From Arcanobacterium urinimassiliense (GTDB lineage: Bacteria; Actinomycetota; Actinomycetes; Actinomycetales; Actinomycetaceae): a stretch of DNA of 64,000 nucleotides. The DNA lies in contig NZ_LT632435.1 in the NCBI RefSeq assembly GCF_900119495.1, positions 884,736 to 948,735 of the forward strand. Direction: 5' to 3'. The notes beneath the pieces were generated by a model. It was not told where the DNA came from, searched no databases, and worked only from the letters and a program-made list of their open reading frames with translations. The position numbers were made by a program, and so were the translations under genes. Positions 17,601 through 27,688 of this stretch are shown one piece after another. How positions within the stretch are numbered: position 1 is the first letter of the stretch; each line of letters opens with the position of its first letter.

Positions 17601-19043
17601 ATGGCGCAAACGACACCAGGGAAGAGAGAAACTCTTACCCAGGAAGAAACGATTGCTGCTTTTGATAAAAAGTATGAATTCGGGTGGCACGATAGTGATA
17701 TTGCGGGAGCTAGCGCGCAGCGTGGCTTGAGCGAAGCAGTGGTGCGCGATATATCTCGGCAAAAGCAAGAGCCGGAGTGGATGCTGAAGAAACGGCTGCG
17801 AGCTTTGCAGCTGTTTATGCGCCGCCCGCTTCCTACCTGGGGAGCAGATCTTTCCGGCATAGATTTCGATTCTATTAAGTATTACGTGAAATCTACTGAA
17901 AATATCGCAAATAATTGGGAAGATTTACCCTCGGATATCAAGAAAACCTATGATCGGCTCGGAATTCCGGAAGCAGAAAAAGAACGGCTTGTAGCCGGAG
18001 TAGCCGCGCAGTATGAATCAGAAGTGGTATATCACCAGATTCAAGAAGATTTAGCCCGGCAAGGCGTAGTATTTCTCGATACTGATTCTGGCTTACGTGA
18101 ATATCCAGAAATTTTTGCAGAATACTTCGGGAAAGCCGTGCCGCTTGGAGATAATAAATTTGCTTCCTTAAATTCTGCTGTTTGGTCGGGTGGATCGTTC
18201 ATCTATGTACCGAAAGGAGTGCACGTAGAGATACCACTCCAAGCGTATTTCCGAATGAATACTGAAAATCTCGGGCAATTTGAACGCACCCTGATTATTG
18301 CTGATGAAGGTTCCTACGTGCATTATGTAGAAGGCTGTACAGCTCCTATTTATAAATCAGATTCATTGCATGCGGCAATAGTAGAAATTTTTGTGAAAAA
18401 AGATGCGCGCGTGCGCTATACAACCATTCAAAATTGGTCGAGTAACGTGCTTAATTTAGTTACTCAGCGCGCCATAGTGGAGGAAGGCGCCACTATGGAA
18501 TGGGTAGATGGAAATATTGGTTCGAAACTCAATATGAAATATCCAGCTTGTTATTTGGTAGGACCGCATGCGAAAGGGGAAGCGCTTTCTATGGCTTTCG
18601 CCGGAGCTGGGCAGCATCAAGACACCGGAGCAAAAATGGTGCATATGGCTCCGCATACCTCCTCTTCTATCGTCTCTAAATCGGTATCACGCGGTGGAGG
18701 CCGTTCTTCCTATCGCGGCTTGGTACAGGTAAATGAAGATGCACATCACGCAAAATCAAATGTACTTTGCGATGCTTTGCTCGTAGATTCCATTTCGCGT
18801 TCTGATACCTACCCATATGTGGATGTGCGGGTAGATGATGTAGAAATGGGGCATGAGGCCACCGTATCGAAAGTTTCTGAAGATCAACTTTTCTACTTGA
18901 TGAGTAGGGGTATGACGGAGACAGAAGCTATGGCTATGATTGTACGCGGCTTTATTGAGCCAATTGCTCGCGAATTACCTATGGAGTATGCCTTAGAGTT
19001 AAACCGCTTGGTAGAGCTGCAAATGGAAGGATCGGTTGGCTGA
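17601..19043 (+). CDS. sufB: Fe-S cluster assembly protein SufB
   Basis: A 480-residue scaffold subunit of the SufBC2D complex, which builds Fe-S clusters in the cytosol. The sequence is full length and highly conserved ([60 protein letters not shown]). No intein interrupts it, unlike mycobacterial SufB. The ATG at 17601 opens the structural part of the operon, and the stop lies within a few bases of sufD. Confidence 0.97.
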   Translation: MAQTTPGKRETLTQEETIAAFDKKYEFGWHDSDIAGASAQRGLSEAVVRDISRQKQEPEWMLKKRLRALQLFMRRPLPTWGADLSGIDFDSIKYYVKSTENIANNWEDLPSDIKKTYDRLGIPEAEKERLVAGVAAQYESEVVYHQIQEDLARQGVVFLDTDSGLREYPEIFAEYFGKAVPLGDNKFASLNSAVWSGGSFIYVPKGVHVEIPLQAYFRMNTENLGQFERTLIIADEGSYVHYVEGCTAPIYKSDSLHAAIVEIFVKKDARVRYTTIQNWSSNVLNLVTQRAIVEEGATMEWVDGNIGSKLNMKYPACYLVGPHAKGEALSMAFAGAGQHQDTGAKMVHMAPHTSSSIVSKSVSRGGGRSSYRGLVQVNEDAHHAKSNVLCDALLVDSISRSDTYPYVDVRVDDVEMGHEATVSKVSEDQLFYLMSRGMTETEAMAMIVRGFIEPIARELPMEYALELNRLVELQMEGSVG

Positions 19044-19044
19044 A

Positions 19045-20208
19045 ATGACGCAAAAAAATAAGTTTTCTTCTTCTCGTGCGGACCGGCCACTCTCATTCAA
19101 GTCTGCTGATTTCCCGCTTCCGCAAGGAAATGAAGAAGAATGGCGTTTCGCTCCTTTAGAGCGAATTTCCGAGTTCTTTGATTCAGATATTGCGGGTGCT
19201 CCTCCACAGATAACACTACATGCGCAGCAAGCGGAGCAAATTGTGGAAGAAGATCTACCCCGCAACGATGCTCGCTTGGGGAAGCTAATGCCTCCGGAAG
19301 ATAAATTAGGGGCTTTAGCTTGGGAATCTTTTTCTACTGCGCGGGCGATTACCGTAAAAGAAAACGCCGTTCTGGATAATGAAGTAGTAGTCGATATAAA
19401 AGGGCAAGCGAACGGGGATAATTCTGCTCTACCGGCCGCCCTGCAGCTGCTGATTACGGCCGAAAAATTTTCCCAAAGCACCATCGTGCTTAACCACAGT
19501 GGAAGCGCCAAGCTGACTTCCGGAGTGGAAGTGATGGTGGAAGAAGGAGCACAGCTAGTTTTAGTTTCTATCCAGGATTGGGATAGTGATGCAAAGCAGG
19601 CACTTTCTTATCGGGTGCGCGTGGGAAGAAATGCTACTTTCCGGCACATAGTAGTTACGCTAGGTGGAGATATCGTACGCATTACCACTTCTGTGGAGTA
19701 TGCAGATACGGGCGGAGATGTAGATTTGCTAGGTGCTTATTTTGTAGATGCTCGCCAGCATTTTGAACATCATCTATTTATTGATCACAACCAGCCAGAT
19801 TGCCGTTCTCATGCCACTTATAAAGGAGCGCTGCAAGGGGAGTCGGCACATTCAGTTTGGATAGGTGACGTGCTGATTCGCCCGCAAGCTACCGGCACTG
19901 ATACCTATGAATTGAATCGTAATTTAATTTTGACGCGAGGTGCTGCGGCCGATTCGGTACCGAATTTGGAAATAGAAACTGGCGAAATTGTCGGAGCGGG
20001 GCACGCCTCCGCGACGGGCCGTTTTGATGATGAGCAGCTTTTCTACCTCAAATCACGCGGTATTCCGGAAGCAGAAGCGCGCCGGCTCGTGGTGCGCGGC
20101 TTTTTTGCGGAGCTGATTAATAAAATAGGGGTGCCTTCGGTAGAAGCGAAACTCTTAGCAGCTATTGAAGAAGAACTGGCTCTAACCATGGGAGTGAGCA
20201 ATGGTTGA
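19045..20208 (+). CDS. sufD: Fe-S cluster assembly protein SufD
   Basis: A SufB-related scaffold subunit of about 387 residues and partner of SufB and SufC. The right-handed beta-helix core and the ending DDEQLFYLKSRGIPEAEARR are typical. The start is ambiguous. ATG 19045 lies 1 base after the sufB stop and is chosen here. TTG 19036, in the same frame, overlaps sufB by 8 bases and sits 4 bases from an AAGGA site. The stop overlaps the Rieske gene by 8 bases, so the operon is tightly coupled. Confidence 0.94.
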   Translation: MTQKNKFSSSRADRPLSFKSADFPLPQGNEEEWRFAPLERISEFFDSDIAGAPPQITLHAQQAEQIVEEDLPRNDARLGKLMPPEDKLGALAWESFSTARAITVKENAVLDNEVVVDIKGQANGDNSALPAALQLLITAEKFSQSTIVLNHSGSAKLTSGVEVMVEEGAQLVLVSIQDWDSDAKQALSYRVRVGRNATFRHIVVTLGGDIVRITTSVEYADTGGDVDLLGAYFVDARQHFEHHLFIDHNQPDCRSHATYKGALQGESAHSVWIGDVLIRPQATGTDTYELNRNLILTRGAAADSVPNLEIETGEIVGAGHASATGRFDDEQLFYLKSRGIPEAEARRLVVRGFFAELINKIGVPSVEAKLLAAIEEELALTMGVSNG

Positions 20209-20527
20209 AAAACTTTGTAGTGTAGCCGATTTGGCGCCCGGAGAAGTGAAAGGATTTCAAGTAGCAAACCGAAGCGGAAAATTGGTGGATATTGCGTTGG
20301 TGCACAGCGAGAGCGGCAAATGGTATGCCTTGGCTGATAAATGTTCGCACGGCCGGATAAAACTATCTACCGGTTTCGTAGAAGGAGAATGTTTAGAATG
20401 TGAATGGCATGGATCGCGTTTTTCTTTAGAGAGCGGCCAACCTCTGAATCCGCCGGCTTCTCGCCCGGTGGCTACTTATTCCTTAGAAATTATTGATCAA
20501 GCAATCTACGTCAACTTAGATAATTAA
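20201..20527 (+). CDS. Rieske-type non-haem ferredoxin in the SUF operon
   Basis: A 108-residue Rieske [2Fe-2S] protein with Cys48-x-His50 and Cys67-x2-His70 (KCSHGRIK; ECLECEWHGSRF). The form is that of a dioxygenase ferredoxin, but it is embedded between sufD and sufC, an arrangement found in many actinobacterial SUF operons. It may supply electrons during cluster assembly; this is inferred from position only. The ATG at 20201 overlaps the sufD stop. Confidence 0.93.
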   Translation: MVEKLCSVADLAPGEVKGFQVANRSGKLVDIALVHSESGKWYALADKCSHGRIKLSTGFVEGECLECEWHGSRFSLESGQPLNPPASRPVATYSLEIIDQAIYVNLDN

Positions 20528-20544
20528 AGAGAAAAGAAACTACA

Positions 20545-21294
20545 GTGGCTAATTTAGAAATTAAAAACTTGCATGTATCCGTCACTACCTCGGAAGGGGA
20601 TAAACCCATCCTCAAAGGAGTGAATCTAAAGATTAATGATGGAGAGATTCACGCCATTATGGGGCCGAATGGATCGGGAAAATCTACTCTGGCTTATTCG
20701 ATTGCTGGGCATCCTAAATATCAAATTACTTCCGGGCAGGTATTGCTCGACGGAGAAGACATCGTGCCTCTGAGTGCAGATGAGCGGGCACGAAAAGGTC
20801 TCTTTTTAGCTATGCAGTATCCGGTAGAAGTGCCGGGAGTATCGGTGGCTAATTTTCTGCGCACCGCCCGTACCGCGATTGATGGGAAAGCTCCTAATCT
20901 GCGTGCTTGGGTAAAAGAAATGCGCCAAGCGATGCAGAGATTAAAGATTGATGCCGATTTTGCAGAGCGCGACGTAAACTACGGATTTTCTGGCGGGGAA
21001 AAGAAGCGTTTAGAAGTGCTGCAGCTCGAGCTATTGCAGCCTAAGTTCGCGGTATTAGATGAGACTGATTCGGGCCTCGACGTGGATGCGCTGCGTTTAG
21101 TGGCAGAAGGCGTGAATCGCGTACATGCCCAAAATGGTAACGGCGTGCTTTTGGTAACGCACTATACGCGAATTCTGCGCTATATTAAACCAGATTTCGT
21201 GCACGTATTTGTAGATGGGCAAGTGGCAAAATCCGGAGGACCAGAACTAGCTGACCAGTTAGAAGAACACGGGTATGCGGAGTATGAAAACTGA
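20545..21294 (+). CDS. sufC: SufC ATPase
   Basis: A 249-residue ABC-type ATPase of the SufBCD complex. Walker A is GPNGSGKSTLAYSIAGH, the signature YGFSGGEKKRLEVLQLEL and Walker B FAVLDETDSGLD. It is soluble and full length. The GTG start at 20545 lies 17 bases after the Rieske gene, and the 3' end overlaps the sufS start. Confidence 0.97.
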   Translation: MANLEIKNLHVSVTTSEGDKPILKGVNLKINDGEIHAIMGPNGSGKSTLAYSIAGHPKYQITSGQVLLDGEDIVPLSADERARKGLFLAMQYPVEVPGVSVANFLRTARTAIDGKAPNLRAWVKEMRQAMQRLKIDADFAERDVNYGFSGGEKKRLEVLQLELLQPKFAVLDETDSGLDVDALRLVAEGVNRVHAQNGNGVLLVTHYTRILRYIKPDFVHVFVDGQVAKSGGPELADQLEEHGYAEYEN

Positions 21295-22588
21295 GAAGAT
21301 GCTGGCGGAAAATTTTCCGCAGATGCCGGTAGAGCGGGCAGATTTTCCGATTTTACAGCGGCAAATGCGGGGAGGAAAACCGCTTATTTATTTAGATTCT
21401 GCTGCCACGGCGCAAAAGCCGCAGCTGGTATTGGATACGGTAAATGCGCAAGAAACTCTGCACAATGGAGCAGTGAAAAGAGGAGCGCATGAGCTGGCGG
21501 AAGAATCTACTACTGCCTATGAAGATGCGCGGCAAAAAGTAGCGGATTTTGTGGGAGCGGACGCAGCAGAGATAATTTGGACAAAAAATTCTACTGAGTC
21601 GCTCAACTTGCTTGCTTATTCGTTCGGTAATGCCAGTTGTGGGCGGCAGCTGCCCAATGCAAAGCATAATTTTGCTCTCGGCGCGGGGGATAACATAGTA
21701 ATTACGCGGGCTGAGCACCATGCCAATTTAGTACCCTGGCAAGAGTTATGCCAGCGCACGGGTGCGGAATTGCGCTGGTTAGATTTAGACGCAGCTGGGC
21801 GTATCGATTTAGCGACGGCTTCCGTAATTGATTGTAATACGAAAGTATTGGCTTTTACGCATGTATCTAATGTGACGGGAGCTATTTCTCCCGTGGCAGA
21901 GTTAACTGCTCTGGGGCATAAAAATGGGGCAGTAGTGGTCTTAGATGCCTGCCAATCGGTGCCGCATATGCCTATCAACTTTCAAAGTCTCGATATTGAT
22001 TTTGCAGCTTTTTCCGGCCATAAAATGGGTGCTCCTACTGGTATTGGCGCCCTCTATGGAAAAGCAGAACTATTAGCTGATTTGCCGCCCTTCCTCTGCG
22101 GAGGATCCATGATAAAGCAGGTGAGCATGGAAATCAGCACTTATGCAGATCCGCCGGAGAGATTCGAAGCAGGTACCCAACCAGTGGCCCAAGTAGTTGG
22201 ATTTGGGGCGGCGGTAGATTATTTGCAAAAAGCGGGTATGGAAAATATCGCCGCCTACGAGGAAGCACTTACTGCTTACGCCTTGCCACGGATGCAAGAA
22301 ATCCCCGGAGTGCGAATTCTGGGGCCAGCATCGGCAGAAAACCGCATAGGAGCTATCTCTTTTGCAGTGGCTGGAGTGCACCCACACGACGTAGGGCAAG
22401 TATTAGATTCCTATGGGATTGCAGTGCGGGTGGGGCATCACTGTGCACAACCTCTACATCGGCATTTTGGGGTGTGGGCTTCTAGCCGGATTTCTTTTGC
22501 CCCTTATAATACGGTAGAAGAGATAGATATATTTTTAACAGCGCTTGCCGAAGTGCGTAAATTTTTCGGAATTGAGGATATTAAATGA
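21275..22588 (+). CDS. sufS: SufS cysteine desulfurase
   Basis: A 437-residue class V PLP enzyme that takes sulphur from cysteine for SufU. The PLP lysine is Lys250 in AFSGHKMGAPTG, and the persulphide cysteine is Cys390 in RVGHHCAQPLH. The start is placed at ATG 21275 inside sufC. ATG 21284 and ATG 21299 are also in frame, and the last would nearly remove the overlap. The stop overlaps sufU (ATGA). Confidence 0.95.
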   Translation: MRSMKTEKMLAENFPQMPVERADFPILQRQMRGGKPLIYLDSAATAQKPQLVLDTVNAQETLHNGAVKRGAHELAEESTTAYEDARQKVADFVGADAAEIIWTKNSTESLNLLAYSFGNASCGRQLPNAKHNFALGAGDNIVITRAEHHANLVPWQELCQRTGAELRWLDLDAAGRIDLATASVIDCNTKVLAFTHVSNVTGAISPVAELTALGHKNGAVVVLDACQSVPHMPINFQSLDIDFAAFSGHKMGAPTGIGALYGKAELLADLPPFLCGGSMIKQVSMEISTYADPPERFEAGTQPVAQVVGFGAAVDYLQKAGMENIAAYEEALTAYALPRMQEIPGVRILGPASAENRIGAISFAVAGVHPHDVGQVLDSYGIAVRVGHHCAQPLHRHFGVWASSRISFAPYNTVEEIDIFLTALAEVRKFFGIEDIK

Positions 22589-23055
22589 GCGGTTTAGATC
22601 AGCTCTATCAGCAGATTATTCTCGATGCGGCGCGGGAGCGCTACGGAGAAGGAAGTCTGGAAAATCCAGATGGGGAATCTTTCCAAGTGAATCCTACCTG
22701 CGGCGACCAAGTAAAAATGCAGGTACAACTTTCGGAAGATGGTTCCCGTATTTCTCATATTGCGTGGGAAGGGCATGGTTGCTCGATATCGCAGGCTTCT
22801 ATCTCGATTATGACGGAAATGCTCGAAGGTTTAGAAATAGCGGAAGTAGAAAAAATCTATAACGTTTTCCGGGAGATGATGGATAATCGGGGGCATGATA
22901 TTTCTGCTGCAGACAGTGAACTTTTAGATGCTGCAGCGGCGTTTCAGGGAGTTTCTAAGTTTCCGGCTCGTATAAAATGCGCTTTGCTGGGGTGGATGGC
23001 ACTTCTCGATGCGACTACCCAAGCAACCGCGCAGGAAGGAAAAAACCATGAGTGA
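22585..23055 (+). CDS. sufU: SufU zinc-dependent sulphur transferase
   Basis: A 156-residue IscU-like protein of the SufU class, which binds zinc and receives sulphur from SufS. Cys39 (NPTCGD, with Asp41), Cys66 (GHGCSIS) and Cys132 (RIKCALLGW) are the expected ligands and acceptor. The spacer between the second and third cysteines is the long SufU type. The ATG overlaps the sufS stop. Confidence 0.95.
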   Translation: MSGLDQLYQQIILDAARERYGEGSLENPDGESFQVNPTCGDQVKMQVQLSEDGSRISHIAWEGHGCSISQASISIMTEMLEGLEIAEVEKIYNVFREMMDNRGHDISAADSELLDAAAAFQGVSKFPARIKCALLGWMALLDATTQATAQEGKNHE

Positions 23056-23386
23056 GCAGCTGAATAATACGGCAGAAAATCCTGCCACTATTGCCGATAT
23101 TGAAGAAGCCTTGCGCGATGTAATAGATCCGGAGTTAGGGATTAATATCGTAGATTTAGGCTTACTCTATGGAGTAACTTTCGATGGAAAAGTAGCCATT
23201 GCCGATATGACTCTTACTTCTGCTGCTTGCCCACTCACAGATGTAATTGAAGAGCAATCGAAGCTAGCAGTAGCGGGTCTAGTAGAAGAATTGCGCATTA
23301 ATTGGGTGTGGTTACCGCCGTGGGGGCCAGATCGAATTACCGAATCGGGGCGGGAGCAGCTGCGGGCGCTAGGTTTTAATGTCTAA
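23048..23386 (+). CDS. sufT: SufT / DUF59 (MIP18-like) protein
   Basis: A 112-residue DUF59 protein, the usual last gene of SUF operons (Rv1466 position), thought to help Fe-S maturation. Its core is DVIDPELGINIVDLGLLYGV followed by MTLTSAACPLTD, which contains the conserved cysteine. The ATG at 23048 overlaps the sufU end and has GGAAGGA just upstream; an in-frame start at 23009 deeper in sufU is less likely. Confidence 0.92.
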   Translation: MSEQLNNTAENPATIADIEEALRDVIDPELGINIVDLGLLYGVTFDGKVAIADMTLTSAACPLTDVIEEQSKLAVAGLVEELRINWVWLPPWGPDRITESGREQLRALGFNV

Positions 23387-23422
23387 TTTTTCCCTCACTA
23401 CTTCTCTCGCTAAGATATCTCT

Positions 23423-25033
23423 GTGATTAGTGCGCAAGAATTATCGCTACGTATAGGGGCGCGTCCGCTCTTGAAGGCAGCCAATCTGCATGTAGATAAA
23501 GGGCAAAAGATTGGATTAGTGGGGCGCAACGGAGCTGGTAAAACTACTTTATTGCGATTACTCGGCGGCGAGAATCCACCAGAGAGTTTAGAATATGGCG
23601 GGAAAATTTTTCGCCGCGGCACTATCGGATATCTTCCCCAAGATACGCGTGCGGGAGAGAGTGCCGCCACCGCCGGAGAACGGGTGCTTTCCGCGCGGGG
23701 AATTGCAGAGAAAATTCGCCGTATCCGCAAAGCAGAGCGCGATATGTCTACTTTAGAGGGTAATCGCCAGCAAAAAGCTATGGAGCGCTATGTGCGCCTA
23801 GATGCAGAGTTCACAGCGGCCGGGGGATGGGCAGCTCATGCCGAAGCAGCACAAATTATGGCGGCATTGGGGCTAGAGCAAGATATATTAAATTCTCCTT
23901 TGGGTACGCTTTCCGGTGGGCAACGCCGCCGAGTTGAATTAGCGCGGGTGCTTTTTTCGAAAGCAGATACGCTTCTCCTAGATGAGCCCACCAACCATTT
24001 AGATCATGATTCTATTCTCTGGCTGCAAGATTGGTTAGCGAGTTACAACGGCGGGTGCATAATTATTTCCCATTCCGTCGATCTGCTGCGAGGTACTGCC
24101 AATCAAATTTGGTTTTTTGATAGTCGGCGAGCTGCTATAGATGTCTATGCTATGGGCTGGGATGCCTATCTTCGGCAACGGCAAGTCGATGAAAAACGCC
24201 GGCAGCGGGAGCGGAAAAATGCGCAGAAAAAAGCTGCTGCGCTGCTGGCACAAGCCGATAAAATGCGCTATAAAGCTACGAAAGCGGTGGCGGCGCAAAA
24301 TATGGAAGCGCGGGCGCGGGGATTGCTGGCGGAGGTAGCAGAAGAAACTCCCGAAGAAAGAGTGGCGGCTCTGCGTTTCCCAACCCCGGCTCCGTGTGGA
24401 AGAGTGCCGCTCGAAGGAAAAAATTTGGCGAAAAAATATGGAGAAAAAGAAATTTTTTCCGGATTAGATTTAGCTATTGATCGCGGTGGGCGAGTAGTGG
24501 TGTTGGGGCTAAATGGAGCGGGGAAAACTACTCTCTTAAAATTACTATCCGGAAAGATTGCTCCTAGTGACGGAGAAGTCATCTATGGCAAGGGGGCCCG
24601 CATCGGATATTACGCGCAAGAGCACGAAAGTATTGATGACGATTTGACCGTGCTAGAAAATATGCTGCAAGTGGCTCCGCCGCTTTCTGATACCCAATTG
24701 CGGAGCGTATTGGGCTCTTTTCTTTTTTCGGGTGCAGAAGTGGAGAAAAAAGCCGGGGTGCTTTCTGGGGGAGAAAAGACGCGCCTCGCGCTAGCTATGT
24801 TGGTAGTATCCGGAGCGAATGTGCTGCTTCTTGATGAACCAACTAATAATTTAGATCCAGCTTCACGGGCGGAAATTTTGAAAGCCCTACAGCTTTACGA
24901 GGGCGCTATAATTTTGGTTACCCATGATGAGGGAGCAGTCGCGGCTCTTGATCCGCAACGAGTATTGTTGCTTCCCGATGGAGAAGAAGACCTCTGGTCG
25001 GCAGATTACTTAGAACTTATATCTTTAGCTTGA
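23423..25033 (+). CDS. ABC-F family ATPase
   Basis: A 536-residue soluble protein with two ABC domains and no membrane segments. Walker A motifs are GRNGAGKTTLLRLLGG and GLNGAGKTTLLKLLSG. The signatures are LSGGQRRRVELARVL and LSGGEKTRLALAML, and both Walker B motifs end LLLDEPTNxLD. A charged linker (about residues 250-300) joins the domains. ABC-F proteins act on the ribosome as translation factors or antibiotic-protection factors; which one applies cannot be read here. It lies 36 bases after sufT with a GTG start. Its last 28 bases overlap the end of the convergent gene. Confidence 0.93.
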   Translation: MISAQELSLRIGARPLLKAANLHVDKGQKIGLVGRNGAGKTTLLRLLGGENPPESLEYGGKIFRRGTIGYLPQDTRAGESAATAGERVLSARGIAEKIRRIRKAERDMSTLEGNRQQKAMERYVRLDAEFTAAGGWAAHAEAAQIMAALGLEQDILNSPLGTLSGGQRRRVELARVLFSKADTLLLDEPTNHLDHDSILWLQDWLASYNGGCIIISHSVDLLRGTANQIWFFDSRRAAIDVYAMGWDAYLRQRQVDEKRRQRERKNAQKKAAALLAQADKMRYKATKAVAAQNMEARARGLLAEVAEETPEERVAALRFPTPAPCGRVPLEGKNLAKKYGEKEIFSGLDLAIDRGGRVVVLGLNGAGKTTLLKLLSGKIAPSDGEVIYGKGARIGYYAQEHESIDDDLTVLENMLQVAPPLSDTQLRSVLGSFLFSGAEVEKKAGVLSGGEKTRLALAMLVVSGANVLLLDEPTNNLDPASRAEILKALQLYEGAIILVTHDEGAVAALDPQRVLLLPDGEEDLWSADYLELISLA

Positions 25034-25275
25034 GCGCTTTGGCGGGTTTGAGCGGCTTGGCGAGCTTGGCGTTTTTGCGCTAAATATTTTTTGCGCTGCT
25101 CTGCCCAGAGTTTGCGCAATTCAGGGTCGCTCATCACCAAAGCTACCGTCTGGCAATCTTCTGGTCCGCTTACATAGGCTTGGCAGAGTGTGCACGGTTC
25201 CCCGAAACGCAGCGGGCATTCCGGTTGGTTAAAATGCCCACGGGTGGGGCGGCCGCTTCGGGAAGGGAGAGTCAC
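25006..25275 (-). CDS. small conserved actinobacterial protein with CPLRFGEPCTLC motif
   Basis: A protein of about 89 residues with a conserved centre, NQPECPLRFGEPCTLCQAYV, then SGPEDCQTVALVMSDPEL, and a basic, Gln/Ala-rich end. The four cysteines (C-x7-C-x2-C-x10-C) could bind a metal. I recognise it only as a family of unknown function that recurs in actinobacteria. The start is taken as the GTG that overlaps the serB stop (GTGA style, common in this genome). ATG 25287 and GTG 25293 would lengthen it by 4 or 6 residues. The 3' end overlaps the ABC-F gene by 28 bases. Confidence 0.8.
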   Translation of the reverse strand: MTLPSRSGRPTRGHFNQPECPLRFGEPCTLCQAYVSGPEDCQTVALVMSDPELRKLWAEQRKKYLAQKRQARQAAQTRQSAQAKDISSK

Positions 25276-26186
25276 GGTATATCCCATCCGCACAGGGCGG
25301 CGAGTGCATCGAGCCGGCGAAAAGGAAGTGCGGTATCTGCATGCTCATTTACCAGAGGTTTAGCGCAGAATGCTACCCCGTAGCCAGCTGCATCCAGCAT
25401 CTGTAAATCATTTGCTCCATCGCCCACTGCGAGAGTTAGCTGCAGATCTATATTTTCTGCTTTTGCCCACTTTTTTAATGCGACGGCTTTTGCCCGGGCG
25501 TCAATAATATCTCCACAAGTATTTCCTGTGAGTTTGCCGGCAGATTTTTCGAGATTATTGGCTAAGAAGTAATCAATCTGGCAGCGCTGAGCCAGACTTT
25601 CCACTATCTCCAGGAAGCCCCCGGAAACTAAAGCGAATTTTGCACCCTGAGCTCGCCCCGCAGCTAAGAGTTTTTCTACGCCGGGAGTGAAGCTGAGGAG
25701 AGGAAGAATATCGCTACAGACTTGGGCAGGTAAATCTTTTAACGCCGTTACCCGCTGGTGCAGCGATTTAGCGAAATCTAGTTCTCCCCGCATAGCGGCA
25801 GTGGTGATAGCGCGAATTTCTGCTTCTTTGCCGGCAAAACGAGCCAGTACTTCTATTACTTCTTCGTTGATGAAAGTAGAATCCACATCGCTGACGATGA
25901 GGCGCGGTCCGTGCTGCGCTAATTTACCAGTGAAAAAAGCGGCGGCGTTGCGGGAGCTGGAAGGTAATAAGTTCGAAATCTGGTGGTGGAGTTGTTGCGG
26001 GCGAGAGGTGGTGAAAGTAAAACTTTGGGCATAAAAATCGGGAGTATCGAGGTTACGCCCAGTTAAATTTCGAATATCCGGAGCTAAATCCCGCAGTTTT
26101 GCTTCCCAATTAATAGAAAAAGGGTCCAAAGATACGAGGGAGAAACGCACCGGCGTCTCTCCCTCGTAGTAATCCCATGTACTCAT
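25272..26186 (-). CDS. serB: phosphoserine phosphatase
   Basis: A 304-residue HAD-family enzyme for the last step of serine synthesis. Motif I is SDVDSTFINEEV (99-110), motif II ALVSGGF, and motif IV AVGDGANDLQML. The cap region (ELLARF-like, then GELDFAKSLHQRV) is typical of SerB. About 90 N-terminal residues have no recognisable ACT domain. The gene is transcribed leftward with the small Cys-rich protein behind it. Confidence 0.94.
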   Translation of the reverse strand: MSTWDYYEGETPVRFSLVSLDPFSINWEAKLRDLAPDIRNLTGRNLDTPDFYAQSFTFTTSRPQQLHHQISNLLPSSSRNAAAFFTGKLAQHGPRLIVSDVDSTFINEEVIEVLARFAGKEAEIRAITTAAMRGELDFAKSLHQRVTALKDLPAQVCSDILPLLSFTPGVEKLLAAGRAQGAKFALVSGGFLEIVESLAQRCQIDYFLANNLEKSAGKLTGNTCGDIIDARAKAVALKKWAKAENIDLQLTLAVGDGANDLQMLDAAGYGVAFCAKPLVNEHADTALPFRRLDALAALCGWDIP

Positions 26187-26225
26187 AGTAATAATTCTAC
26201 TAGAGAAAACTTTCTTTACAGATTT

Positions 26226-27470
26226 TTATTTCTCTACGCGCATGCCTTTCGGCACTACTACGATTCCTCCCTCGCTTACGTGGAATCCGCGCTCTCTATC
26301 GTGCTCTAAATCCACGCCTAACTGGGCGCCTTCGTCTATCACGACGTTCTTATCCACGATGGCGTTTGCCACTATTGCATTTCTTCCGACTTTTACATTG
26401 TCGAAAAGTACTGAATTTCGTACCGAAGACCAAGAATTTACGCGGACGAAAGGAGAAAGCACGGAGCCCATTACTTCACCTCCAGAGATAATCACTCCCG
26501 GAGAAATTATGGAATCTAGTGCGTGCCCTAAGCGCTCGTGATGGCCATATACGAATTTTGCAGGTGGGAAACCGGTGTAACCGGTGAGAAGAGGCCATTC
26601 CCGATTGTAGAGATTGAAAATCGGGCTCACCGAAATAAGATCCATATTCGCTTCAAAGAAAGCGTCGATAGTACCTACATCGCGCCAATAGTTACAATCA
26701 CGCTCGGTGGCACCCGGAATTTCGTTGAAGGTGAAGTCGTATACGCCGCAATCGCCGCGCTCTACGAAGGCCGGCACAATATTTCCGCCCATATCGTGGG
26801 CAGAACTATCGTCTTTTGCGTCTTCTTTGAGTGCTTCTACTAGGGCTTCGGTGGTGAATACATAATTTCCCATCGAAGCGAGAATTTCGTTAGGAGAATC
26901 TGGCAATCCTGTGCAGCTGGTCGGCTTCTCTAAAAATTCTCGTACTTTCTTTACGTCAGTGGGGTCAGTGTCGATTACGCCAAAAGCGCTGGAAAGTTCG
27001 AGTGGTTGGCGAATTCCCGCAATAGTGAGCCCGGCTCCACTTTCGACGTGCTGGGCAATCATCTGGGAAAAATCCATCCGGTAGATATTATCAGCGCCGG
27101 TAATTAAGACTATATCGGGTTTTTCATCTTCAATTACATTCATTGACTGGTAGACGGCATTAGCCGAGCCTAGAAACCAATCTTTACCTTTGCGCTGTTG
27201 TGCCGGTACCGGAGCAATATAGTTACCTAGCAGCGTAGACATCCGCCAAGTTTGAGCAATATGGCGGTCAAGTGAATGTGATTTATATTGAGTGAGCACT
27301 ACCGTCTTTAAATATCCAGAATTGACTATATTTGAAAGTGCGAAATCAATTAATCGGTAAATACCGCCAAAAGGCACGGCGGGTTTTGCTCGATCGGCGG
27401 TCAGCGGCATGAGACGCTTTCCTTCTCCTCCGGCGAGCACAATTGCAAGTACATGGGGTTTCTTAGTCAT
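26226..27470 (-). CDS. glgC: glucose-1-phosphate adenylyltransferase
   Basis: A 414-residue ADP-glucose pyrophosphorylase, the first committed step of glycogen synthesis. The nucleotide-binding segment [20 protein letters not shown] opens the protein, and [20 protein letters not shown] and [10 protein letters not shown] are all present. A C-terminal left-handed beta-helix region follows ([17 protein letters not shown]). It is divergent from the glycogen synthase gene at 27689, an arrangement shared with M. tuberculosis (Rv1213/Rv1212c). Confidence 0.97.
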   Translation of the reverse strand: MTKKPHVLAIVLAGGEGKRLMPLTADRAKPAVPFGGIYRLIDFALSNIVNSGYLKTVVLTQYKSHSLDRHIAQTWRMSTLLGNYIAPVPAQQRKGKDWFLGSANAVYQSMNVIEDEKPDIVLITGADNIYRMDFSQMIAQHVESGAGLTIAGIRQPLELSSAFGVIDTDPTDVKKVREFLEKPTSCTGLPDSPNEILASMGNYVFTTEALVEALKEDAKDDSSAHDMGGNIVPAFVERGDCGVYDFTFNEIPGATERDCNYWRDVGTIDAFFEANMDLISVSPIFNLYNREWPLLTGYTGFPPAKFVYGHHERLGHALDSIISPGVIISGGEVMGSVLSPFVRVNSWSSVRNSVLFDNVKVGRNAIVANAIVDKNVVIDEGAQLGVDLEHDRERGFHVSEGGIVVVPKGMRVEK

Positions 27471-27688
27471 ACTTCAACCATACCCTAAAGCAGAAAAGAA
27501 TAGGGTGCACGTCACAGATATTTTTCATTTTCTTTTTCGCTTTGCGTTTTTCGCTCCGTGCTTTTTCACCGCAGCTTCTATTTCTTAAAAATTAGCTTTT
27601 TCATTTTCGCTAATGCATACCTGCCCTTTTTCTAGTCGTATCACGTAAACTGAAGGAGTTGAGAGCAGGGATAACTTAGGAGAAGGCA
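27471..27688. promoter_or_regulatory. divergent glgC-glgA control region
   Basis: A 218-base T-rich intergenic stretch separates two divergent glycogen genes, so it must hold promoters for both strands. AGGAGAAGG, 4 bases before the glgA ATG, is a strong ribosome site. I cannot assign convincing -35/-10 pairs or an operator. Position is the only support. Confidence 0.5.
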
